In this document: positions 18,298 through 28,603 of the stretch, piece by piece | How positions within the stretch are numbered: position 1 is the first letter of the stretch | How the letters are laid out: every line of letters starts with the position of its first letter | Assembly (NCBI RefSeq): GCF_000143415.4 | Contig: NW_003314263.1 | Coordinates: forward strand, 1,180,165-1,244,164 | DNA from: Selaginella moellendorffii | Lineage: Eukaryota; Streptophyta; Lycopodiopsida; Selaginellales; Selaginellaceae | Length of the DNA: 64,000 nucleotides | Direction of reading: 5' to 3' | Translations under genes and position numbers: made by a program | Notes under the pieces: generated by a model | What the model was told of the DNA's origin: nothing | The model's input: only the letters and a program-made list of their open reading frames with translations | Databases searched by the model: none

Positions 18298-20051
18298 TTA
18301 CCACAAGCCTTCGAAGCCGATGCATGAAGCGCTAGATTTGTTGCCTCTGGCACTTAAATCTTCGTTTTCCTCTTCCTCAGCGAACGAGGACTTCTTCTCA
18401 AGCTTGTTCGCGGTGTAGACATCGAGAACAATGAAAGAAGCGATGGTGATGACGTAGAACAGCAAGCTAAAGCCAAGCAGCGCCTTAAACCACGAGCAAC
18501 TCATAAATCTCTGCTTGAACATCCTCTTGTGGATCCGTCTATCCCGAGGTCTCGACCACTCGAGGTAGCAAGGCGTGAGCCAGGTCCTTCCGTGCGCCCC
18601 GCAAACGAAAACGATGACGAGCAAGTCGAGAGAAAAGTGAGCCGCGCTTGCCTTGGCGAGTCGAATTCTGAGTTGTTTGCCTGGCTGGTTGATCTGCCTT
18701 GCATGGCTCACGAGAGGATAGAGCGGCCCCAGAGTGATACTCACGTACGCGTACGAGATGATCTTTAACGCTGTTTTCCAGAAAGGCTGCTCAAAGTTTG
18801 CTTGGATGGTCTCGGGAGCTTGATGTTGGCAGTGAGGACCTGTGGCTTCTTCCTGGGCTATCCTTCCACTTTGGCTGGAAGAAGTGGGAGACCTCAAGAG
18901 AATCCAAAACGCGGTCGATGGTACGACTATCACGAGAACCAAGTAGAAGTAGTAGTAGCGAAAGGGTGACGATGAGTGGTAGAATCCCTCTTCGGTTATG
19001 ACCTCGAACGCCAGGCTTCTCACGAGCAATGCGGAGACAATGTGTAGTCCTGGATGGATCACAAGAACACCATAAGACAAAGAAAAGAAAAGTAGAATGG
19101 ACAACTTACCTCCAGCGATTCCCATGCTCGATCTTCCAAACAGCGTTGCCTTGTCCGAGGTGGTGGCCATAGCCAGGCCACCGTTGTAAGCACCCGAGAG
19201 AAACGAGGCCGCCAGAGAGAGCACGAGAATGGTCGGTGGCTTTGCTCCGGGGCCTGAGAGGTAGCCGAGCTCCGCAAAGACGTGGAACTGGAGAACAAGT
19301 TGGGGACCCGTTTCTAGCGCTGCCGCGAGGATGTTGTACACGGCATCGATCTCGTTGGATCGCAAGTCCCTCACTCTAGAGCCAAACAAAAATTAAACTT
19401 GTCAGCTCTCAGAAAGAAAACATAGAAAAAACTTGGAACAAGCAAAGTAAAGAATCGCAATTCGCCAAAGAAAAACGAAGAAGAAAGCTTCTACTCACGT
19501 AGAAAACGAAGACGAAAACCTTCGTGGAGTCCACAGAACTTAGAAAACTAGAACGCTCAAGACAATCCGGGAGAAGTTCTCAAGGAAGAGAAAGAAGAAC
19601 AAGAAGGAAAGGAAGGAACTCACCCCTGGAGTTGTCCAGTTCTAAAGATGAGCAGCGTGAGCTTCCGGAGGTAGATCACTGGCAGCAAATACGCGCATTT
19701 GACAGCCTCCTTGCTCTTGTCGAGATGGAGATAGAAAACCAGCGCATTGATCACATGAGCTATGGCCATGATCGCGACAATGCCCGGGAAGATCCCCGGG
19801 AACTCGGAGCGCGGCCCTTCCGAGTGGATCCTCACATCGCTGCTCTGGTTGTGGTACTCGAGAATGTAGTACTTCCACGCGGTGGCGATGTTGCTGCCAT
19901 ACTCGAAGAAGTAAGTTGCGGCGGAGAAGAGAATGGTGGCCGCCACCCACAAATCCGGGGCGTCCGAGGAGGCGCGGCTGCTCAGCGACTTGAGGAGAGC
20001 TTTGAATGAAGATCCCGAGAGAGGAGACGATGGAAAGGAGACGACTGCCAT
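18298..20051 (-). CDS. Polytopic membrane protein resembling XK-related (XKR) proteins
   Basis: Three exons on the minus strand: 19624-20051, 19110-19375 and 18298-19049. The product has about 480 residues. The first exon encodes two or three hydrophobic segments after DLWVAATILFSAATYFFEYG. The second contains DAVYNILAAALETGPQLVLQ, which resembles the (L/F)E(x)APQLxLQ signature of XK-related scramblase-like proteins, and several membrane spans follow. The tail is acidic. The second intron (19050-19109) is 60 nt and in frame, so the unspliced message also reads through. XKR assignment rests on the signature and topology only. If correct, the protein may act in phospholipid scrambling, but this is inference. 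The long first intron (about 248 nt) could hide another small exon. Confidence 0.5.
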
Positions 20052-20938
20052 GGTTCAGAGCTTCGGTTTTCTTGGCTTTCTTGCTTGCATCGATGAGAGA
20101 TTCCGGAGTTTGGGTCCGGAAAAAGAATGGCGACCCAGAAGACCCTTTACGCTCTTTTCACTGCCCTCTTGCTGCTTCTCTCGATCAGAGAAAGAAATCT
20201 ATCCAAGGAGATGGAAGTTTAAGCTAGAGCAGAGAACGAGAAGAAACTTATCAATGCTTATACCACTTCGCTTCCAAGAAGAGAAAAAAAGAAGAGTGAG
20301 AAAGCTTTCACCTCACGGATCAAGATTTGATCGAGAGGAAGAATCAAAGACTCAAGTCCAAACTATTTCCACCTACCGCTGCCACTGCTCCCGACAGCGA
20401 AACCTTAGCGAGATTAGCTTTTTTAAAAAAACAAAGATTTAGCAAAAGAAGCAAAGAAAAACCTCGTTTCTGGAAGAACTTTCAAGCGATCCACAAGGTA
20501 TGAACTGACAAATGCGTGTTCTTCATCGGCACTGGCGTCACGAAACTTTTGTGGTTGTGGGCCGCTGCAAGACAGCGATGTGAATCATTCCCGGAACAAA
20601 ACCGAATTTTAAAAACATACGATGGAGGATGGATGATCGCGAGGTTGACTCTCGTGTTGACTTTTCAGCGAAGAATGTTCTCGCGGGAGAATCGTTTACT
20701 CTCGTCAAGAACAAAAAATATGAGAGAAAAGAGGACCACAAACATGAACTTGAATTTAGATCCAAAGGAAAAAAAATTAAAATTACACCGACCGGGCTTG
20801 TTCTGTTGTGCCTCATCCCGTTGCCAACGCATTCTTATTCTAGATTGTCTTCGTCTTCATCTGGGAGGAACAAGCAGGAGAAACCGTGAAAACTTTCCTC
20901 TTGCCACTCTCTTGTTTTTTTTTTTTTCTTCCTTTTTT
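20052..20938. other. Region between the XKR-like gene and the bZIP gene
   Basis: Presumed promoter of the minus-strand XKR-like gene and 3' flank of the bZIP gene. A T/A-rich low-complexity run lies at about 20910-20940. No gene is recognised. Confidence 0.4.
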
Positions 20939-22396
20939 CTACCTGCATTGGAAGAAATCCGTTTGCTGCTGCTGCTGCTGCTGCTGCTGTGGCGAGCTTT
21001 TCAATTGCTGGAGCTGCTGCAACTGTTGTGGCGAGAGCTGATGATGAAAGTACTGCTGTTGTTGATGATTCATGAGCTGGTGTTGGCCGTTTTCTCCCGA
21101 GATCTGACCGGTTGCGATCTTCAATCTCTGGACCTCGTCTTTCAATGCGTCGTTTAAAGCTTTAGCAAAAGAACAAAAAAATAAAAGTTCCATGTGAGAG
21201 AGAGAGACAAAAAACATCAGCGCCAAAGCGAGAGTAAAGTAAAAAGCCTACCATCACGAAGCTGGGCTTGCTGCTCCATTGCTTGCAATCGCAACTTGAG
21301 CTCGTTGTTTTCGGTCGTGAGTCCCGCGGTGTCCCTCTAGAAATGCCAAACATCAGGAATGGATACAGGTGAGGTGACAAACCTGTAGCATTGTCAGCTG
21401 CGCGGACAAAGTCGTAGCTTCGGTCTGGAGGGTCTGGACTTTTCTCTCCAGCTCGGAGATGTATCGCATCTTGCGTTCCTTGGAGCGAGCAGCGGACTGT
21501 CGATTGGCAAGAATCCTGATCCACAGCGACAGCAACTTATCAGCTCCCAAAGCTTCGAACGAGAAAACTAAACCAGCAAAGGCTGACCTTTTGGCACGCT
21601 TTGGATCGACCAAAGCCAGCTCCGCGAGCTTGGCAGCCGCGGCAGCTCGCTTCGCCTCGGCGCTCTCCACATCCAGATCGTGCTTTAGACTCGAGGATCC
21701 ATCCATGGAGTTACTGTGCTGGTGCCGGGGCCGCCTCACCGCGTCGGCATTGAATCCTTGCAACGCTCCATCCATGGACAAGCTCCGCGCGTGGTGGTGG
21801 TGGCCTGGCTGCTGGCTGCCCAGTGCCGCGACGCCGCCAGAGTCATGCTTGTTGGAGGCGCCGTAAGGCGAGCTCATCTTCTCCATATCGATGTAGATCG
21901 AGAGGAGGTCCTCGCCAACGTCGTCGGAGAGAGCCGGCATCTCGGAGAGATTGGTGGCGGCGCCACCACCTCCACCACCACCGCCACCACCACTGTTGTT
22001 AACTCCATTGTTGGTGTGGAAGTCGGAGAGAGCCTCGGGTAGCCGGAACGCTATCTCGGACTGTGCTCGCCGGTGGTGTCCAAATCTCCTCACGGGCTCG
22101 CCACTGTTGGCGGAATTGTTGGTAGCGTTGTTGTTAGCGTTGGTGTCCCGGGAAGACGATGGCGGCGAGTATTGTGGAGTGGAGCTCACGTCCTGCATGG
22201 ACAGATCCACCGAGAGAGATCGCGCCGGCCGCGAGCTGGACGCGTCGGAGCTCGTCGGCGAGGTAGCCGGCTCCATTTTCAATCCAAATCCCGGCCCTCC
22301 TCCCCGGGTATCGCCATTGCTCTTCCTAGCGCTGGTGGCGAAATCCGACTGGAGCCTCTCCACGAATGCCTCATAGCCATCGCCAAGCCCCTCCAT
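20939..22396 (-). CDS. Group I bZIP transcription factor (VIP1/bZIP29-like)
   Basis: Four exons on the minus strand: 21588-22396, 21383-21515, 21252-21336 and 20939-21159. The N-terminal part carries short conserved motifs of the group ([51 protein letters not shown]), which are probable phosphorylation/14-3-3 sites. The basic region reads [19 protein letters not shown] with the Lys in place of Arg that marks group I, followed by a leucine zipper ([17 protein letters not shown] and on). The C-terminus is Gln- and His-rich; a Gly run sits near residue 135. It is a nuclear dimeric activator; relatives act in osmosensing, cell-wall and vascular gene control. It is divergently arranged with the Alba gene, 405 bp from start to start. 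An extra intron near the very 3' end cannot be excluded. Confidence 0.93.
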
Positions 22397-22801
22397 TTGC
22401 CCTTCCTGGCCGGATTCTCACACCGACCTGGCCGGGCAACGCGATCGATTCCTAGGGATTGATTCACGCGGCAATCTATACCTCCATTGGCCGCTCCAAT
22501 CGACCTAAGCTCGCTCGCCGCCGCTGCTCCATGGAATTCCCCAGCCCTAGGAGGAGCTCACCCGCGCGCATCACACTCCTCGTGATTCCCCAAAACCCTC
22601 GACGGGGAACTATTGAGAGCGTCCGTACGCGCTGGTCGTGGTACGGACAGAGTGCCAGGCTGGCGGATGAGGTGGACCACGGGGCTTAATGGCACGTGTC
22701 AGGAGCGACACGTGGCAGTGGGCTTTAGCGCGCTTTTGCCCTAACCCTGGGTTTAGGGTTTTGGGGGAGAAGGCACGAAATTTCACGAGAGCGCGACGGC
22801 G
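22397..22801. promoter_or_regulatory. Bidirectional promoter between bZIP and Alba genes
   Basis: The two start codons face apart with 405 bp between them. Two G-box/ABRE elements lie close together, GGCACGTGTC (22691-22700) and GACACGTGGC (22707-22716), which are reverse complements of one another except for flanks. A telo-box-like TTTAGGGTTTT lies at about 22752-22762, upstream of the Alba gene, as is common for plant translation-related genes. The role of these sites is inferred from plant promoters in general. Confidence 0.6.
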
Positions 22802-23447
22802 ATGGCGGAGGCGGATTCTGGCGGCGCTGGAGGAGGCGCTGGCGGCGCTAGCACTGGCGCTGGCGGAGGGAGAAAGAATAGAATCCAGGTCTCCAACACG
22901 AAGAAGCCGCTGTTCTTCTATGTCAATCTCTCCAAGGTGCGTCCGCGGGCCGGGGTTTCTCTCCTTTTTCGCTGATTCTATGTTTTCCTGGGGCGCTCGG
23001 CAGCGATTCATGCAGCAGTACGGGGAAGTGGAGCTCTCAGGGCTTGGAATGGGTAAAACTTTCGTTGCAATCGATTTGCCGGTTTCTTATGGATTTGGAG
23101 ATGTGAACAGCGATCGCGACCGTCGTGACAGTGGTGGAAATACTCAAGAACAACGGTTTGGCGCTCGAGAAGAGTAAGAGACTTTGATAAAAGATTTCTC
23201 CTTTCATTGCGGCCTTTTTCTCTGTAGAGATCTACACCTCGACGATTGAAATCCAGGACGAGCTTCGGGGGCGCCCAGTCCAGAAAGCAAAGGTAGCTTG
23301 CGTCCACTTCTCTTCTCAATTGGGAAAACCAAATCGTGTGCTCCAGATCGAGATTGTGCTCAAGAAGTCGGACAAATTCGACGAGCTCATGGAGAGTGCC
23401 GCGGAAGAGAATGGTCCTGGTGCCAATCACCAGCAAACGGAAGCGTA
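22802..23447 (+). CDS. Alba-domain DNA/RNA-binding protein (At2g34160-like)
   Basis: Five exons: 22802-22936, 23004-23052, 23111-23173, 23228-23292, 23347-23447; about 135 residues. After a Gly/Ala-rich leader the Alba fold begins: NRIQVSNTKKPLFFYVNLSK, RFMQQYGEVELSGLGMA, IATVVTVVEILKNNGLALEK, then IYTSTIEIQDELRGRPVQKA and IEIVLKKSEKFDEL. This matches from memory the short plant Alba proteins of the At2g34160/At1g29250 type. They bind RNA or DNA, are found in nucleus and cytoplasm, and in plants have been linked to RNA stability and R-loops. Exon joins keep the frame and fit the family without gaps. It shares a promoter with the bZIP gene. Confidence 0.95.
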
Positions 23448-24480
23448 GCTAGCGATTTTCATCAACCGAGTGAGTAGCTAGCAAGCACGAAACGAATGTT
23501 GAGTACCTCCTTTTCCAAAGTGGTAAATTTTCTCCCAACTCAAATGTCGATCCGCGTTGTTCCATGAGGAAAACATCGTAGCGTTTCTGTCAGTCTTTAG
23601 GAAACGATCATGTCTAGGATAATGTTAGGAGACAGCCGGAGTCAACTAGCGACCCAAATGCTCTACCATAGAGCTATGCCTCCATTCCCATCTTACATGT
23701 TTCATAATTTGAATGACCACTATCCTTCTGGGATGCATTACATTTTATCAACGTATGAATATACTATAAAATAAATTATGACATTAATTTAGTTAAGAAA
23801 TAGTTCTGGTTTGTTTTAGAAAATCTATAAAGGTATAAAAAAAAATATATTTAGAATATTTAGACCATCTTCTAGGATATTCTTTAATTCAATTGTGATA
23901 TTCTCTTCTTTAACTTTTTTCTAATAAAAGTTTAACATTAATATTCTAACATATCACTAATATAAACCATATTTACCACTCTCTTTCCTTAAACAAAGAT
24001 CGAGAGATGTGATTGTGATGAGAAGATTAACAATTATATCTAGACTTTGGCATTTGATGTTTATTATGCTATCTTTGGAAAGCAGTCTCCACACTCATAT
24101 ATAACTTTTGGAGAAAGAATAGAGTAATTGCAATATTTTTAGCTACCAAAGCCTAGGTTAGAGTTGTAACCACTTGCATCTATGAGCACTATAATCGGGG
24201 AGCTAAAACAATTGATTAAAAATATTCTAAATACTACTTTTAAAAATGTTATATTATAAAATGTTTTATAAATTTAAATTATAGTTTTATATGTATGGTT
24301 ACAATGCCATATACTAATATTAGCATAGTGAGATTTTGGTAGCTATTGAATTAATTTTAATTCAGACAACTTACTTATGGATATAAGCTAGGGTTTTTGG
24401 GCTATATATTCACATTGGTGGAGATGAGGCGCAATATTAATTGTTCTTGAGGAGTGCTTGGATTTAGAATTCTACTTTAA
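23448..24480. other. AT-rich border of the transposon region
   Basis: Apart from a tRNA-like relic (23628-23683) no feature is recognised. Base composition turns AT-rich from about 23730, which marks the start of the repeat-filled island. Confidence 0.4.
23628..23683 (-). pseudogene. tRNA relic with internal deletion
   Basis: On the minus strand 56 bases begin GGAGGCA and end TGTCTCC, which pair as a 7-bp acceptor stem with one G-U. Behind the first arm is a D-arm-like TAGCTCTATGGTAGAGCA (box A type), and before the last arm GTTGACTCC recalls a T-arm box B lacking one base. The anticodon arm and the 5' half of the T stem are missing, so this is a pseudo-tRNA or a tRNA-derived relic. Confidence 0.4.
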
Positions 24481-26430
24481 ATTTAGCTTTTAAATTGTCT
24501 AAATTTTCCTTTCCTTATAACTTTTTCAATTTCTTCTCTTTTGCTTTTTTCTTTTTTATTCATTTTTATGGCAAAGTAGTAGCCTCCTCCTCCTTTGACT
24601 CTAAAGTAACAATTGGTGCAATTGTTCAATGTTATATGGTTGCAGTAGAACAATCAAACTTAGTTGATAGTGGTATTCATGACGTTTAGTACAACTCTTT
24701 TTGCTCTTGCTGCCAATCCTCGAGTTCAATCGAAGTCCTTCTATGGGAATGGAATGATGTTTGGTATTTGTGTAAATTTCCTATGTATCTCCAAAAGACA
24801 GCACTGCAATGGTACAATGGTTTGAGTGTAGCTATTCATAAGGATTGGAGCATTCCCCTGGACGTCTTCAAACATGCATTTGGATATGTTGACAATTGTG
24901 ATGATGCCTTTTAACAATTGCATTGTTTTTGTCAAGAGCCATTTAAATCCGTGATGCAATTGACATTCGTTTCTGAAGCTTCTTGCTTTGTGCGAAGCTT
25001 AATATGTTAGAGCAAATTAAGTTGGGAATGTTGTGGGTAGCACTTCATCAAAATCTTGTAAGATTTGTGCATGTATTTGCTCCAAACATCCTTAACAATG
25101 CTCTTTTCTTGGCATAACTTTATGAGGCATTGCCTCTTCCATTTCTCGCCACATGTCTTTCAACTCCACTTCCTATGGGAGATGGTCTTGTTTCAATAAA
25201 GGTTGATGCTACTGCTGCCCGAATTCAAGGACAAAGGTGAGGACATGGTCGTGGCCATGATATCCATTGTTGGGCATGTGATGAAGTTGGTTATACTTAT
25301 TGGTGTTTTCTAGATTAGCAACTTCCATTTCTTGGGTAGAGATCTTAGCGTTAATAATGTCTTATTGGTGCTACTATAATGGAAGGTCTAAACATTGAGG
25401 TAACCCTTCCATTTTTCTTTCGGGAGTATCATCAAGGGGTTCACTTGGCACCAATTTATTTAATGTTTACTTTCCAAGCTCATTTTTATAACAAGAGGTC
25501 TCCTATTATTCTCTTTGTGTTGGCTGATATAGGCTTGAGTTTATCTTTTATTGCTTGGCTTATTGTTATATGTTATTATCTACATTTACATTGTGTGGTA
25601 GAGCTCGTTTCATTTTATATGGCAACAACTGTACACACGCATGTGCACAAGACTTAGTTGTGCATGTGGGCAATCTTGAACTTGAGTTGCAGTCATTGTG
25701 GGTGGTGCCAAGTCAAGCTTTTGACCTCATCCTTAGTATAGATTAATTACAGCGTAATCATATCAAATGTGACTTTGAGGTTTCTCCCCCTTATCTCATA
25801 TTTCCTTATATTTCTTCAATTTCTCTTACTTTTGTTCCTCTTTATCCTTCTGCTTTTACCTTTACATCTATCACTTTTGTCTCCCCATTACTTCTTCTTA
25901 CATTTCCATTTTGTTCTTTTATTCCCTCTTCTAATCCTTCTGACGATCTTTGTGTTGTAGTAATTGATCAACTCATGAAGGAGTATGTTGATCTTTTTGA
26001 ATTTGACCTATTGTCTAGGGCTAAGATTGCAATATGTCATCCTATTCCAACTGGGGATGCTCATCTAATCAAAGTTTCTATTTGTCATTGGTTGCCAAAA
26101 GAGATCAAGATTTTATATACAAACGTCAAAGAGATGTTAGAAAAGGGTGTTATTCAAAAGTCACAGAGTCCTTGGATATTTAAACCTCATCTTATGACAA
26201 AACCTAATGGAAGTATTCATTTCTATATCAACTATCATCTGTTAAACAAAGTGATGGTCTTGGGAGTGTACCCTCTTCCTCACACTGCTGATATCTTGGA
26301 TTGTCTAAGAAGAAGTCATTGGTTTACCAAGTTAGATCTTGTTTTTGGGTATTGGCAAGTGTTAAGGAAGATATTCTTAAAACTATTTTTCATACACTAT
26401 TTGGTTTGTACGAGTTGTTGATGATGTTGT
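24480..26430 (+). mobile_element. Decayed Ty3/gypsy gag-pol
   Basis: Pieces of a retrotransposon polyprotein appear in order on the plus strand. A gag segment (24740-24860) gives TALQWYNGLS. A zinc knuckle (about 25250-25310) reads CWACDEVGYTYWC, with the His replaced by Tyr. A protease-like LADIGLSLSFIA (about 25520-25560) follows. The N-terminal reverse transcriptase (25975-26421) contains EMLEKGVIQKSQSPW, NGSIHFYINYHLLNKV, YPLPHTADILD and WFTKLDLVFGYWQV. Stops and C-to-T type changes are frequent. It ends abruptly near 26430, where an inverted LTR fragment begins. Confidence 0.8.
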
Positions 26431-26580
26431 TTGGTTTGACCCAACCTCGGACTTAGTCTTAGACTTGATCTTGAACTTGATTTTATCTAATGAAGTCTTT
26501 ATCATTTTAATTATAGTTTCAGAGATCCTTTAGTGTATGACACTTTGGGGAGTTGGTTCCTTGCAACTCCACCACCTATA
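26430..26580 (-). mobile_element. Inverted LTR fragment of the gypsy-B family
   Basis: The minus strand matches the sequence beginning at 39863 (GGAACCAACTCCCC, then the GA-rich repeats with GAGTTGAAGATCGAG-like words), in a decayed form. It is a fragment of the 5' end of that LTR. Confidence 0.5.
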
Positions 26581-26929
26581 AAAAAAATTTGATATTCATA
26601 TTAAACGTCTTTATTTAATCATATGACTTGCTGACCATGTCTCTGGGGGGATCCCTCCACGTCTAAGTCACCCTCCCCAGCTAAGAGCCCATAACAATGG
26701 GATATACCCCTCACCTCACCAAACTCTAGTATAGGGTTGGGACTTGAACCCAACCTTGCTTTACTAGAGGGTTACAATTCAAATTCAAGTTCTGTAAAAT
26801 ACATCTGCGGGGAGTCGAGTGTAGGCTCTTACACTTAGTCAACTTAGCTAACCCATGCTAATTAACTTACCTTTGGCACACCTTTAGGTCCCAACATATG
26901 ATATTGCTCAATTTCACAAATGGATACTT

Positions 26930-27265
26930 TAATTAAACTTTGCATAAGTACATAAAGTTTTACCTTGCAAAATTCTTCCTTTAGATCTTATATGTTTGCT
27001 AAATTCTCCTTCGGTTCCCATGTTGTTTTGCAAAGTGGAAATCCTTTCCACTTCATATAGAACTCCCTCACCTTACATCCTTGTCATTTGCTCTTGTGCA
27101 CATTAAGGATGGCCTCTACGTCGTATTCCTCTTCCCCTTAAATAGCCTTGGGTAAAGGTCTTACTTGGTTTTTGCGAAGTAGATCCTCAAAATACGGTTT
27201 GAGTAAGTTCACATAAAACATATAATGCATCTTCCCCACCGAGGAAGTCAAAGACAATAAACCAC
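26930..27265 (-). mobile_element. Decayed gypsy pol end with chromodomain
   Basis: The minus strand encodes FYVNLLKPYFEDLLRKNQ, typical of the end of a chromovirus pol. About 26970-27136 follows with EEEYDVEAILNVHKSK, FYMKWKGFPLCKTTWEPKEN and DLKEEF, a clear chromodomain with at least two in-frame stops. Chromodomains steer such elements to heterochromatin. Orientation is opposite to the gag-pol relic upstream, so it belongs to a different insertion. Confidence 0.7.
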
Positions 27266-27295
27266 TTTACCAATTCGAATCTCAATCTAAGCTCT

Positions 27296-27880
27296 TGAAT
27301 TTAGACTTTTGGAGAGGTCACCTAGCCCAGTATTATTCAAACCCAAGGACACTTAACCCTAAGTATCCCAAAACCCTTAACCAATTGGAAAAAGAGGTGC
27401 ATTCTTATTCATGGGCCCTTTCCCTTTATATTTGACCCCTTATGGATCATCTTTCGAGTTGTTCCCTTTTATTGCTTATAATTCACCACGCTTCCCTGCA
27501 AGTTCATACCATCATGAACGAAAGCTGAGAGCCACAACTCTCTCAAGAGCCCTACTCTTTTGACACCCTACCCCTTGAGTCGAGCCTAGCTTGAGCAAAT
27601 TAAACCTACCAAATATCAATTAATATGTGGTGTGATTCCCCTAACCAATCAATAGAATCAAACCCAAGACCCCTCTAATACCAAATCTAAGCTCTTGAAT
27701 TTAGACTTCCTAAGAAGTCATCTAGCTTAGTACTATTCAAACCCAAGGATGCTTAATCTTAAGTATCCCAAAATCTTTAACTGATTGGAAAAGGAGGTGC
27801 ACTTTTATTCATGAACCCTTTCCCTCTATATTTAAACTCTTATGGATTGTCTCTCGAATCGTTCCCTTTAGTAGTTTATA
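27296..27880 (-). mobile_element. Older TRIM element, same family as 33905-34499
   Basis: Two direct repeats (27296-27480 and 27686-27880) match, inverted and decayed, the 195-bp LTRs at 33905. The internal part (27481-27685) matches the internal part of that element, including a primer-binding-like TGGTATTAGAGG on the minus strand (27672-27683). The total of 585 bp is close to the 595 bp of the young copy. No target duplication remains visible. Confidence 0.75.
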
Positions 27881-28497
27881 GTAAATTGACTTGAGATTGA
27901 ACTTGGGGGTTAGGGGCCTCAAGTGGGAGTGAGCATGGAGTTAGGTGGTGCCAGAAAGGCCACTCAAAGAAGTGCTTAAAAGTAGCTCCCACTCTCGAAA
28001 GGGAAACCAACTGTAGTGCTCCTAACTCATGTCGAGTGGTGCCCCACATGAATACCACTCCTTCCTAAGGGTTTAGGCATTCCCTTTAAGATGGAAGTGG
28101 GGGAGTAAGGGTACCCATACTCCCCCACTTAGGCCATGGTGTTTTCCCCCAAAGTCCCAAAGTAAGTGATGCACTTAAACCTTAAAATTTAGAGGGTCCC
28201 ATGATTAAGTCTTGATGTACCAAGGGATTTTAGGAATCTGGAGGTTTGGTGTGCTTGATTGCTTGTGCTTGCAAGGAGTGTAGCCAAACTTTAAGTCTAG
28301 TTTAACCCAAAAAGGGGGATTGGGAGAGAATTTAGGAATCTGTGGATGGATGGCTAACACTCTTCTACTTGTGTAGTGAGTAGTTAAATCTATGTAGGAG
28401 CTGGTACAATAAGTGGGATTTTAACTAAGCCCAAGGTGGTGGTGGTCGGATAAATAAGGTAAGTTGGCAAATTGGAAAAGAAAAATTTATGGCTTAC
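27881..28497 (+). mobile_element. Decayed LTR fragment of the gypsy-B family
   Basis: It is colinear with 41284-41939 (GGGAGTGAGCATGG, GTGGTGCCCCAC, GGCCATGGTGTTT, AGGGTCCCATGAT, GGGGGATTGGGAGAGA) and ends in GGCTTACA as that LTR does. Differences are mostly C-to-T or G-to-A, as expected from deamination of methylated cytosine. Confidence 0.75.
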
Positions 28498-28603
28498 AAC
28501 TGATTTAGGCATATCATTAAGTGAGGGGATATCCTTATGGCTATGGTCAACAAGTCGTAAGGTTAATTAGGTTCATTCGATGTGGGCATCGAATTTCTTT
28601 TTG

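Noticed and set aside
21951..22376. Proline-rich plus-strand frame opposite the bZIP gene
   Set aside because: It is the antisense of the Gly-rich and Ser-rich parts of the bZIP first exon.
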